Assembly: GCA_041691815.1 (NCBI GenBank)
Contig: JBEPTZ010000124.1
Location: 1 to 13,158, forward strand
DNA length: 13,158 nt
Source: 70-18 sp041691815
GTDB taxonomy: Bacteria > Pseudomonadota > Alphaproteobacteria > Acetobacterales > Acetobacteraceae
Reading direction: 5' to 3'
Shown here: piece after piece, positions 6,317 through 13,158 of the stretch
Numbering within the stretch: position 1 is the stretch's first letter
How the letters are laid out: each line of letters begins with the position of its first letter
Program-made: the position numbers and the translations under genes
Notes under the pieces: model-generated
Database searches by the model: none
The model's input: only the letters and a program-made list of their open reading frames with translations
What the model was told of the DNA's origin: nothing

Positions 6317-7966
6317 TCACGGCAAATTCCGCCGCCACCCATCCTCGAACCCCCGCACCCTCGGCAGTGCCAGCATATCCCAAGGGCTCGGCATTTCCCC
6401 CACCGGCACATGGATCAGCGCCGGCGCCCGAGCCGCCAGCGCCTCGCGCAGCGCCCGTTCCAACTCGGCAGCGCTGCGCGCCCGCCACGCCGCCACGCCA
6501 AAACTCTCCGCGAAGCGCACGAAATCCGGGTTGGTCAGATCGGCGGCGATAATCCGGTTGCCAAACCGCTCGGCCTGAATCCGCCGCACATTGCCGAAAC
6601 TTGAATCGTCGAACACGATCGCCACCAGCGGCAGCTTGTGGTGCGCCGCACTGGCCAGTTCCTGCGCCTGGTACATGAACCCGCCATCGCCGCACAGCGC
6701 CACCACCGCGCGGTCGGGCAGCGCCGCCTGCACCCCCAGCGCAGTGCCAAACCCCCAGCCGAGATTGTCCTGGTAGCCCGGCGAGATATACCGCCGCGGC
6801 CCCGCCACATCGAACGCCAGCCGCCCCATGAACCCCACCTGGGTCACGTCCTCCACCACCACCCCATCCTCCGGCAGCGCCGCGCGGATCGCCCGCAGAA
6901 ACCCCATCTGCGGCTCCTGCCGCCCAATCCGCTCGGCAAACCAGGCCTGCGCGCGCACCACATCCTCGCGCACCCCCCGCGCCACCATCTGCCCCGGCAG
7001 CGCCGCGATCAGCGCCCGCAGCCCCTCGGCGGCGTCGGCCACGATGGCGCAGTCCGGCCGGCGGAATCGGCTCACCTCCACGGCGTCGATATCCAGCCGC
7101 ACCACCTTGATGCCGGCATCGGTGCCCCAGTTGGTCAGCGCGAAATTCATTCGCGTGCCCACCCCCAGCACCAGGTCGGCCTCCTTCCACAGCCGATGCG
7201 CCACCGGCAGCGACACCGCCAACTTATGCGTTGTCGCAATCACCCCCCGCCCGCGCCGATACGTCCCCACCGGCGCCCCCAGCAACTCCGCCAGCGCCAG
7301 CACTTCCGCCCCCGCCTCCAGCGCCCCGCCGCCGACCAGAATAATCGGACGCTTCGCCGCCCCGATCAGCTTCGCCGCCGCCGCGATCGCATCCTGATCC
7401 ACCGGCGGCCGCAGCACCGGCAGCGGTGCCACCGCCGCCGTCTCGCCCACCACCCCCCAGATATCGATCGCACATTCCAGCGCCACCGGCCGCACCCGCC
7501 CCGACAGCGCCGCCCGAATCGCCTCGGCCACCAACTGCGGCGCGTCCGCCGGCCCGCTGATCCTGGCCGCGTGCTTGGTGATATGCCGCAGCAGCCCAAG
7601 CTGATCCGGCAACTCGTGCAACTGCCCTAAGCCCCGGTCGATGGTGTCCGACGGTATCTGCCCCACCAGCCCCAGCACCGGCGCGCCGCAGCCATAGGCG
7701 GTCAGCAGCGCCGCCGATGCATTCAGCAGCCCCGGCCCCGGCACCACCGCGAACGCCTGCGGCCGCCCGGTGGCCAGCGCCGCCCCCAGCGCCATATACC
7801 CGGCGGTCTGCTCGTGCCGCGTATGCACCACCCGCGTCCGCCCCCGCGATTGCTGGATGGCGTCGAACAGATCGTCGTTATGCACCCCCGGCAGCGCATA
7901 AATCGTATCGATGCCGTGCGCGTTCAGGCTGTCCAGCGTGGCGTCGGCGGTGGTCTGGCGAGGCAT
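6317..7966 (-). CDS. Thiamine-pyrophosphate enzyme, acetolactate synthase / benzoylformate decarboxylase-like
   Basis: The 549-residue protein has the three-domain plan of the TPP-dependent decarboxylase and acetolactate synthase superfamily. It has an N-terminal Pyr domain with the catalytic glutamate in RHEQTAGYMA (Glu52), a central domain with ILVGGGA (about 209-215), and a C-terminal PP domain with GDGGFMYQAQEL (GDG 426-428) and VFDDSSFGN, which holds the metal site. In that site Asp453-Asp454 stand where many members have Asn-Asn or Asn-Asp. GGAG (7976-7973 on the minus strand) lies six bases before the ATG at 7966 and only three before the ATG at 7969, so the second ATG is preferred. 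It is divergent from livH with about 60 bases between. It probably acts on a 2-keto acid. The lack of an adjacent ilvH-type small subunit argues against a dedicated biosynthetic acetolactate synthase. The substrate is unknown. Confidence 0.92.
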   Translation of the reverse strand: MPRQTTADATLDSLNAHGIDTIYALPGVHNDDLFDAIQQSRGRTRVVHTRHEQTAGYMALGAALATGRPQAFAVVPGPGLLNASAALLTAYGCGAPVLGLVGQIPSDTIDRGLGQLHELPDQLGLLRHITKHAARISGPADAPQLVAEAIRAALSGRVRPVALECAIDIWGVVGETAAVAPLPVLRPPVDQDAIAAAAKLIGAAKRPIILVGGGALEAGAEVLALAELLGAPVGTYRRGRGVIATTHKLAVSLPVAHRLWKEADLVLGVGTRMNFALTNWGTDAGIKVVRLDIDAVEVSRFRRPDCAIVADAAEGLRALIAALPGQMVARGVREDVVRAQAWFAERIGRQEPQMGFLRAIRAALPEDGVVVEDVTQVGFMGRLAFDVAGPRRYISPGYQDNLGWGFGTALGVQAALPDRAVVALCGDGGFMYQAQELASAAHHKLPLVAIVFDDSSFGNVRRIQAERFGNRIIAADLTNPDFVRFAESFGVAAWRARSAAELERALREALAARAPALIHVPVGEMPSPWDMLALPRVRGFEDGWRRNLP

Positions 7967-7991
7967 CATTTTCTCCGGTGGCGCAACAGGT

Positions 7992-8021
7992 TTGACAGGA
8001 TTCCCGCCGCCACCCTACACC
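7992..8021 (+). promoter_or_regulatory. Candidate livH promoter giving a leaderless transcript
   Basis: A perfect -35 box TTGACA (7992-7997) is followed 18 bases later by TACACC (8016-8021), a poor -10 box. Transcription would start at about 8028, at or next to the livH ATG (8029). The ATG has no Shine-Dalgarno before it (CCCCGCCCG), which fits a leaderless mRNA. Confidence 0.4.
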
Positions 8022-8028
8022 CCGCCCG

Positions 8029-9069
8029 ATGGACCCCACCATCCTGTTGATCCTGCTCCAGGACGGCCTGGTCAACGGCGCCATCTATGCGCTGCTGGCC
8101 CTTTCGCTGGTGCTGGTGTTCGCCACCACCCGCGTCATCTTCATCCCGCAGGGCGAACTGGTCGCCTTCGCCGCCCTCAGCTACGCCGCCCTCAACACCG
8201 GCGCCCTCCCCGGCAGCGTCTGGCTACTCTGCGCCCTCGGCCTCGCCGCCTTTACCGCCGAAGCCGTCCGCCTGCGCCGCACCCGCCGCGCCAGACCCTG
8301 GCTCCGCGCCGCCAGCCTCACCCTGCTGCCGCCCGCCGTCATCACCGCCCTGGCCGCCATCCTCGCCCCACAAAAACCCGGCGTGGTCATCGAAGCCGCC
8401 CTCGCCCTGGCCATCATCACGCCCATGGGCCCCTACCTCTACCGCATCGCCTTCGAGCCGCTGGCCGAAGCCTCCATCCTCACCTTGCTGATCGCCGCCG
8501 TCGGCGTGCATCTGGCCCTGATCGGCCTCGGCCTGATCTTCTTCGGCCCCGAAGGCTTCCGCGCCACCCCGTTCTCCGACGCCGCCCTCCAACTCGGCCA
8601 ACTAACCATCCAGGGCCAGGCGCTCTGGGTGTTCGCCCTCACCATCGCCCTGATGCTCGCCCTCTACGCCTTCTTCGAGGCCACCCTGCTCGGCCGCGCC
8701 CTGCGTGCCACCGCCGTCAACCGCCTCGGCGCCCGGCTGGTCGGCATCCCCATCGCCCAATCCGGCGCCATCGCCTTCACCCTGGCCGCCGCTATCGGCG
8801 CGCTGTCCGGCGTGCTGATCGCCCCACTCGCCACCATCTATTACGAGAGCGGTTTCCTGATCGGCCTGAAGGGCTTCACCGCCGCCATCCTCGCCGGCAT
8901 GCTCAGCTACCCCGGCGCGGTGCTGGCCGCACTCCTGGTCGGCTTGGTCGAAAGCTTCTCCGCCTTCTGGGCCAGCGCCTTCAAGGAGGTGATCGTCTTC
9001 ACCGTCATCATCCCGGTCCTGCTCTGGCGCTCGCTGGCCCGCAGCACCGCCGACGAGGACGAGGAATGA
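8029..9069 (+). CDS. livH: Branched-chain amino acid-type ABC transporter permease, LivH-like
   Basis: This 346-residue integral membrane protein of the hydrophobic amino acid (HAAT) transporter family forms half of the translocation pore with the LivM part of the next gene. The opening LLQDGLVNGAIYALLALSLVLVF is the family's typical first membrane helix. Many hydrophobic segments follow, with the cytoplasmic coupling loop near RALRATAVNRLGARLVGIPI. It is about 50 residues longer than usual LivH. The extra part lies around residues 70-130 and begins with a basic loop (RLRRTRRARPW) followed by further hydrophobic segments. The ATG overlaps that of the next gene by four bases (ATGA). Substrate specificity depends on a binding protein that is not in this window. 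Confidence 0.93.
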   Translation: MDPTILLILLQDGLVNGAIYALLALSLVLVFATTRVIFIPQGELVAFAALSYAALNTGALPGSVWLLCALGLAAFTAEAVRLRRTRRARPWLRAASLTLLPPAVITALAAILAPQKPGVVIEAALALAIITPMGPYLYRIAFEPLAEASILTLLIAAVGVHLALIGLGLIFFGPEGFRATPFSDAALQLGQLTIQGQALWVFALTIALMLALYAFFEATLLGRALRATAVNRLGARLVGIPIAQSGAIAFTLAAAIGALSGVLIAPLATIYYESGFLIGLKGFTAAILAGMLSYPGAVLAALLVGLVESFSAFWASAFKEVIVFTVIIPVLLWRSLARSTADEDEE

Positions 9070-10823
9070 TCCGCGCGCCCCTCATCATCGCCGCCTGCGC
9101 CCTGCTGCCCTGGCTCCCCGGCCTGCCGCCGTACTGGGTCACATTGGCCGACTACATCGGCGTCTCCGCCATCGTCGCCATCGGCCTGGTGGTGCTGACC
9201 GGCATCGGCGCCATGACCTCATTCGGCCAGGCCAGCTTCGTCGGCTTCGGCGCCTACGCCACCGCCATCCTGTCCACCCGCTACGGCCTCTCCCCCTGGC
9301 TCGGCCTGCCGGCAGCCCTGGCGATCAGCGGTCTGGCGGCACTGCCGATCGGCGCCATCACCCTGCGCCTCTCCGGCCACTACCTCGCACTGGCCACCAT
9401 CGCCTGGAGCGTGGCGCTGTACTACACCTTCGCCAATCTCGACTTCTTCGGCCGCAACGACGGCATCTCCGGCATCCCGCCGCTCAGTGTCGCCGGCCAG
9501 AAGTTCCTCGACTCCCGCTGGTCGTTCACCGTCATCTGGCTCGCCGTCGCCCTGGCGGTGGTGGCGACGAGAAACCTGCTCGACAGCCGCACCGGCCGCG
9601 CCATCCGCGCCCTGCGCGGCGGTGCGCTGGCGGCGTCCAGCTTCGGCGTCAACACCTGGCGGGTCCGCATGCTGGCCTTCGTCTACGCCGCGATGCTGGC
9701 CGGGCTGGCCGGCTGGCTCTATGCGCATCTGCAACGCAGCGTGAACCCCACCCCGTTCGGCATCAACGCCGGCATCGAGTATCTGCTGATGGTGGTGGTC
9801 GGTGGCGCGGCACAGATCGGCGGCGCAATTCTCGGCGCCGCCCTGGTCACGGTGTTCAACGACGTGCTGCAGGATTGGCTGCCCCGGCTGCTCGGTCACC
9901 AAGGTAGTTATGAGATAGTCGTATTCGGCATCGCCCTCGTCCTGGTTTTGCAGCTTTCGCCGCAAGGAATCTGGCCCCGCCTCACCAGTTTTTACCGAAA
10001 ACGCCGCAGTTTTGCCCCAATGCATTCGAATGCACGCCCCCTCCCGCGCCGGGTTTTACCCCCACTCGGCACCCCGATCCTGCAAGTCACCGGCCTGCGG
10101 CGGAATTTCGGCGGCCTGGTCGCGGTCGGCGGATTGGATTTCAGCATGGCAGCCGGCGAGATCGTCGGCCTGATCGGCCCCAACGGCGCCGGCAAAAGCA
10201 CCACCTTCAACCTGCTCACCGGCGTCGACCGACCGACTGCCGGCACCGTGCATTTCCTCGGCCAGCCGCTCACCAGGCTCTCCGCCCGTGCCATCGCGCG
10301 GCATGGAATTGCCCGGACTTTCCAGCATGTTAAGCTGGTCTCCGGCATGTCGGTGATCGAAAACACCGCCATCGGCGCCCACTTGCGCGGCCACGCCGGC
10401 GCCCTCGCCGCCCTCCTCCACACCGACCGCGCCGACGAAGCCCGCCTGTTCACCGAAGCCGCCCACCAACTCACCCGCGTCGGCCTCGCCGATGCCGCCA
10501 GCCGGCCGGTGGAGAGCCTGGCCCTCGGCCAGCAACGCATCGTCGAAATCGCCCGCGCGCTGTGCCTCGACCCGGTACTGTTGTTACTCGACGAGCCGGC
10601 CGCCGGGCTGCGGCATCAGGAGAAGCAACAACTCGCTGATTTATTGGGACAATTACGCGCCGAGGGGGTCGCCATCCTGCTGGTGGAGCACGACATGGAT
10701 TTCGTCATGACGCTGGCCGGCCGGCTGGTGGTGATGGATTTCGGCACCAAGCTGGCCGAAGGCCCACCTGAGCAGGTGCGCCAAAACCCCGCAGTGATCG
10801 AAGCCTATCTGGGTGCCGCATGA
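9066..10823 (+). CDS. LivM-LivG fusion: permease plus ATPase of the HAAT transporter
   Basis: One uninterrupted 585-codon frame encodes a LivM permease (about 1-305; GIGAMTSFGQASFVGFGAYA, coupling loop RAIRALRGGALAASSFGVN) joined to a LivG ATPase. The ATPase part has Walker A GPNGAGKS (371-378), the signature LALGQQ (485-490), Walker B LLLLDEP (Asp509, Glu510) and the switch His542 in VEHD. The joint is a short basic, Pro-rich linker around residues 300-330. An internal ATG at 10020 (codon 319) could start a separate LivG, but there is no stop codon between the halves. GAGG at 9055-9058 lies seven bases before the ATG. The start overlaps livH and the stop overlaps livF, both as ATGA. A fused inner-membrane subunit with one tethered ATPase is the best reading. 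Confidence 0.92.
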   Translation: MIRAPLIIAACALLPWLPGLPPYWVTLADYIGVSAIVAIGLVVLTGIGAMTSFGQASFVGFGAYATAILSTRYGLSPWLGLPAALAISGLAALPIGAITLRLSGHYLALATIAWSVALYYTFANLDFFGRNDGISGIPPLSVAGQKFLDSRWSFTVIWLAVALAVVATRNLLDSRTGRAIRALRGGALAASSFGVNTWRVRMLAFVYAAMLAGLAGWLYAHLQRSVNPTPFGINAGIEYLLMVVVGGAAQIGGAILGAALVTVFNDVLQDWLPRLLGHQGSYEIVVFGIALVLVLQLSPQGIWPRLTSFYRKRRSFAPMHSNARPLPRRVLPPLGTPILQVTGLRRNFGGLVAVGGLDFSMAAGEIVGLIGPNGAGKSTTFNLLTGVDRPTAGTVHFLGQPLTRLSARAIARHGIARTFQHVKLVSGMSVIENTAIGAHLRGHAGALAALLHTDRADEARLFTEAAHQLTRVGLADAASRPVESLALGQQRIVEIARALCLDPVLLLLDEPAAGLRHQEKQQLADLLGQLRAEGVAILLVEHDMDFVMTLAGRLVVMDFGTKLAEGPPEQVRQNPAVIEAYLGAA

Positions 10824-11536
10824 GCCTGGTGCTGGAGGTGGCGGGGTTGCAGGTTGCCTATGGCGGTGTCCCGGCGATCGGTGATCTGTCGCTGGCGGTG
10901 GAGCCCGGCAGCATCGTCGCGGTGATCGGCCCCAACGGCGCCGGCAAGACCACGTTGCTCAATGCGATCATGGGTGTGCTGCCATCGCGCGGCAGCATTC
11001 GTTTCAATGGCGCGGCGCTGGCCGGCGAGAGCGTCGAGGCGCGGGTGCAGGGCGGCATGTCGCTGGTGCCGGAAAAGCGCGAATTGTTTGCCAGCATGAG
11101 CGTGCTGGACAATCTGCGGCTCGGCGGCTTCCGCCATCGCGCCGAGGGCCGGGCGGCGATGGCGCGGCAGATGCAGACGGTGTTTGCGCTGTTCCCCCGG
11201 CTGCACGAACGCCAGCACCAGCAGGCCGGCACGCTGTCCGGCGGGGAGCGGCAGATGCTGGCGATGGGCCGCGCGCTGATGGCCCGGCCGCGACTGCTGA
11301 TGCTCGACGAACCCAGCCTGGGCCTGGCGCCGCTGGTGGTGCGCGATATCTTCCGCGCCATCACCGCACTGCGCGGCAGCGGGGTGGCGATCCTGCTGAT
11401 CGAACAGAACGCCCGCGCCGCGCTGCGGGTGGCGGACCGGGGCTATGTGCTGGAAACCGGACGGATTACCATCGAGGGCGACGCGGCGGCGCTGGCGGCT
11501 GACAGTCGCATCGTGGAGACGTATCTGGGAGGGTAG
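10820..11536 (+). CDS. livF: Branched-chain amino acid-type ABC transporter ATPase, LivF-like
   Basis: This 238-residue ABC ATPase of normal LivF length has Walker A GPNGAGKT (37-44), the signature LSGGE (139-143), Walker B LLMLDEP (Asp163, Glu164) and the LivF-type IEQN with Gln196 at the switch position. It pairs with the LivG half of the fusion to power the transporter. The ATG overlaps the fusion stop (ATGA), so translation is coupled. The + strand turns G-rich from here on, unlike the C-rich livH and polA. A terminator-like hairpin follows the stop. Confidence 0.95.
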   Translation: MSLVLEVAGLQVAYGGVPAIGDLSLAVEPGSIVAVIGPNGAGKTTLLNAIMGVLPSRGSIRFNGAALAGESVEARVQGGMSLVPEKRELFASMSVLDNLRLGGFRHRAEGRAAMARQMQTVFALFPRLHERQHQQAGTLSGGERQMLAMGRALMARPRLLMLDEPSLGLAPLVVRDIFRAITALRGSGVAILLIEQNARAALRVADRGYVLETGRITIEGDAAALAADSRIVETYLGG

Positions 11537-11543
11537 GCAAGCA

Positions 11544-11583
11544 GCGCTTTTTTGCAAAAAAGCGCGCAAAAAACTTTTATCCG
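11544..11583 (+). terminator. Hairpin element A2 after livF (terminator-like)
   Basis: Seven bases after the livF stop, GCGCTTTTTT (11544-11553) and AAAAAAGCGC (11556-11565) flank GC, so the whole is a perfect 22-base palindrome. The tail GCAAAAAACTTTTATCCG follows to 11583 and contains a short T-run. It is nearly the same as element A1 after polA. It is the likely end of the liv operon. Confidence 0.75.
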
Positions 11584-11624
11584 CCTTGCAACTTCGGCGT
11601 GGCGGAGACTTCGTACACTCCAAT

Positions 11625-11666
11625 GGATAAAAAGTTTTTTTGCTTCTTTTTGTTCACAAAAAGATG
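11625..11666 (-). repeat. Hairpin element B2 upstream of the MOSC gene
   Basis: This is nearly identical to element B1: CTTCTTTTTGT (11643-11653) pairs with ACAAAAAGATG (11656-11666) with one mismatch, and the tail GGATAAAAAG starts at 11625. It is inverted relative to A2, with 41 bases between them. In its reading direction (minus strand) there is no gene ending just before it, unlike the other three copies. It lies 24 bases before the MOSC start. Confidence 0.75.
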
Positions 11667-11690
11667 GCCTTCCTTCCTTAAGGACCCACC

Positions 11691-12233
11691 ATGCCGGCAA
11701 CCGTTTCTACTGTCTCCCGCGACGACACCCATCGTTTCAGCAAACCGCTTTGCGACCAGATCGAGCTGGTCGCCGGCCTCGGCGTGGCCGGTGACACGCA
11801 TCGCGGGGTGACGGTGCAGCACCGTTCCCGGGTCGCGCGTGACCCGAGCCAGCCGAACCTGCGGCAGGTGCATCTGATCCATGCCGAGTTGCTGCCGGAG
11901 TTGAAGGCGGCCGGCTTCGATATCGCGCCGGGCGACATGGGCGAGAATATCATCACCGAGGGCATCGATCTGCTGGGGCTGGCGGAGGGCACGGTGCTGC
12001 GGCTCGGGCCGGCGGCGACGGTGCGGGTGACCGGGTTGCGCAATCCGTGCTGGCAGCTCGACCATTTCCGCAAGGGGCTGATGGCCGCCACGCTGGGCCG
12101 CGATGCCGAGGGCGGGCTGGTGCGCAAGACCGGGGTGATGGCGGTGGTCCTGACCGGCGGTGTGGTGCGGCCCGGCGATGCGATCGAGGTGATACCGCCG
12201 GAGGGGCCGTTCCGGGCGCTGGGGGTGGTGTAG
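11691..12233 (+). CDS. MOSC domain protein (YiiM-like)
   Basis: The 180-residue protein fits the MOSC family, the sulfur-carrier domain also found at the C terminus of eukaryotic molybdenum cofactor sulfurases. Visible features are GDTHRG (34-39), the RQVHLIH block (58-64), GDMGENI (81-87) and the conserved cysteine in TGLRNPCWQLD (Cys120), which would carry or transfer sulfur. AAGGA (11680-11684), six bases before the ATG, is a good Shine-Dalgarno. It is a stand-alone domain. The partner and substrate are unknown; roles in molybdenum cofactor maturation or detoxification are inferred from the family. It converges on the DUF3108 gene with a one-base gap. Confidence 0.92.
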   Translation: MPATVSTVSRDDTHRFSKPLCDQIELVAGLGVAGDTHRGVTVQHRSRVARDPSQPNLRQVHLIHAELLPELKAAGFDIAPGDMGENIITEGIDLLGLAEGTVLRLGPAATVRVTGLRNPCWQLDHFRKGLMAATLGRDAEGGLVRKTGVMAVVLTGGVVRPGDAIEVIPPEGPFRALGVV

Positions 12234-12234
12234 G

Positions 12235-13035
12235 CTATTCGCCGGCCTCGGCGTCGGTGAGGTACATCGTCACGTCGCCGAGGAAGCCGAGATGGAAGCT
12301 GAGGCGGACCGGCAGCGGCGGGGTGGCGGGCAGGATCGGCGCCAGCCAGGCGCTGCCGTATTGCGGGCGGTGGTCGCTGGCGTCGAACTCGTGCATGAAG
12401 CCGGCGAGTTGCAGCCCGACGAAATCGCAGCGGGTGGCGGCGCCGTGGAAGCTGGAGCGGCCCTCGGCCTCCAGCACCTGGCGGCCTGCGGTATGGACGG
12501 TGATTTCCGACAGCCGGCGGCCATCGAACAGCCGGGCCGAGCCCTCGCAGCGGCCGGTTTCGCCCAGCCGGCGGACCAGCATTGCCACCGCGCTGAGCGG
12601 CTCGGCAGCGCCCTGTTGCAGGGCGGCGGGCACCGGCTCGCGCTCGGCCAGGTTGGGCGGGATCAGCACGCGGATATCCGGCAGGCCGTGGTGATAGTCG
12701 ATCAGCGTCTCGCGCGGGCCGCCATGCCACCAGCCGTCGCTGAAGAAGCGCTGCGGCGCCGGGGTGTCGCCGATGAAGCTGCCCTGCACGGTGGAGTGCA
12801 GGTTGCCGCGCACCAGGGCGCTGTAGAGGCCCGAGGTGCGGTAGTCGAGATCGACGGCGTAGTGCTGCGGGGTGATCGCAACCGAGGCGCGGGCGCTGAA
12901 CACATGCAGGCCGGCGACATAGGCGTTGTAGCTGAGCTGGCCACGGCCGGCGGCGGGCGCGCCGGGGCGCGGGTCCGCCAGGGCGCCGGCGGAGGTCAGG
13001 ACGAGGACCAGCAGGGCGAGCCGGATGGAATGCAT
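12235..13035 (-). CDS. DUF3108 domain protein, exported
   Basis: The 266-residue protein starts with a clear Sec signal peptide: MHSIR, a hydrophobic run and ALA-D, giving cleavage after residue 20. The mature part begins with a strand-rich pattern (LSYNAYVAGLHVFSARASVAI, then DYRTSGLYSALVRGNLHSTVQG) typical of DUF3108, a periplasmic or outer-membrane-associated family of unknown function. The frame is open 28 codons further upstream (to 13119), but the signal peptide supports the start at 13035, although no Shine-Dalgarno is evident there. No catalytic motif is recognised. Confidence 0.85.
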   Translation of the reverse strand: MHSIRLALLVLVLTSAGALADPRPGAPAAGRGQLSYNAYVAGLHVFSARASVAITPQHYAVDLDYRTSGLYSALVRGNLHSTVQGSFIGDTPAPQRFFSDGWWHGGPRETLIDYHHGLPDIRVLIPPNLAEREPVPAALQQGAAEPLSAVAMLVRRLGETGRCEGSARLFDGRRLSEITVHTAGRQVLEAEGRSSFHGAATRCDFVGLQLAGFMHEFDASDHRPQYGSAWLAPILPATPPLPVRLSFHLGFLGDVTMYLTDAEAGE

Positions 13036-13090
13036 CGCGGGGATGTTGGCATGTTGGCGGCCGAGTGCAATCGGAGAATGCGTTGTCGGC

Positions 13091-13119
13091 TTGACGGGTG
13101 GGGCCGGCCTGTCTATCAA
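13091..13119 (+). promoter_or_regulatory. Candidate promoter of the right-hand tRNA
   Basis: TTGACG (13091-13096) and TATCAA (13114-13119) are separated by 17 bases. Transcription would start near 13126, about ten bases before the mature tRNA 5' end (13136). TATCAA also occurs before the left-hand tRNA-Arg. Confidence 0.6.
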
Positions 13120-13135
13120 ACGCCGCCTTGGGAAT

Positions 13136-13158
13136 GGGTGCGTAGCTCAGCGGTAGAG
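13136..13158 (+). tRNA. tRNA gene, 5' part only (identity not visible)
   Basis: GGGTGCG (13136-13142) is a 7-base acceptor strand. It is followed by TA and the D-arm GCTC-AGCGGTA-GAG, the canonical 5' third of a tRNA, and is cut by the window edge before the anticodon. Tail-less alphaproteobacterial tRNA-Val(GAC) genes start in a similar way, but the amino acid cannot be assigned from what is present. Confidence 0.85.

Noticed and set aside
7911..9065. Upstream extension of the LivM-LivG frame to 7911
   Set aside because: That part is a shadow of livH and of the TPP-enzyme 5' end; the ATG at 9066 has a proper Shine-Dalgarno and the usual 4-base overlap.
13036..13119. 28-codon N-terminal extension of the DUF3108 protein
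   Set aside because: The signal peptide begins at the ATG at 13035, and the extension would place a Pro-rich segment before it.

Overview
The window is a very GC-rich piece of bacterial chromosome. Gene content and style (a CHCC zinc-finger gene abutting polA, a DUF3108 protein, a LivM-LivG fusion, NNC/NNG codon use) suggest an alphaproteobacterium, most likely of the Acetobacteraceae. That placement is an inference from gene style and was not tested by any search.

Layout. Positions 1-71 (-) hold a tRNA-Arg(CCG) cut by the left edge, followed by a secreted or lipoprotein-type alpha/beta hydrolase (118-1164, -). Divergent from it is a two-gene unit: a 63-aa NDUFS6-like CHCC zinc-finger protein (1215-1406) and a complete three-domain DNA polymerase I (1408-4227). 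From about 4262 to 6256 lies an island of different composition, richer in A/T. It holds a 664-base region without a convincing conventional gene and then a 445-aa reverse transcriptase (4892-6229, TTG start). The gene-poor stretch contains two identical 135-bp direct repeats (4336-4470 and 4713-4847) whose ends can pair with each other, a promoter-like sequence just before the first repeat, a one-base-loop G-quadruplex motif, and a tiny ORF with a strong Shine-Dalgarno that ends four bases before the second repeat. Terminator-like hairpins with related tails flank the island in inverted orientation.

To the right are a thiamine-pyrophosphate enzyme (6317-7966, -) and, divergent from it, a branched-chain-amino-acid-type (HAAT) ABC transporter: livH (8029-9069), a livM-livG fusion (9066-10823) and livF (10820-11536), joined by ATGA overlaps. 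No periplasmic binding protein is present. After a second inverted pair of the same hairpin elements come a MOSC protein (11691-12233, +), a convergent DUF3108 protein (12235-13035, -) with a one-base gap, and the first 23 bases of another tRNA (13136-13158, +).

The most interesting part is the reverse transcriptase plus its duplicated, apparently structured upstream repeat. The RT has all catalytic motifs, including YIDD and a group-II-type QGxxxSP motif B, but no intron endonuclease domain, no recognisable intron ribozyme, no DGR-type template/variable pair and no retron VTG motif. The layout resembles RT plus non-coding-RNA systems such as retrons and defence-associated RTs. The exact family cannot be assigned from the sequence alone.

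GC skew also changes sign across the window. The + strand is C-rich up to about 9 kb and G-rich after about 10.8 kb, whatever the coding direction.
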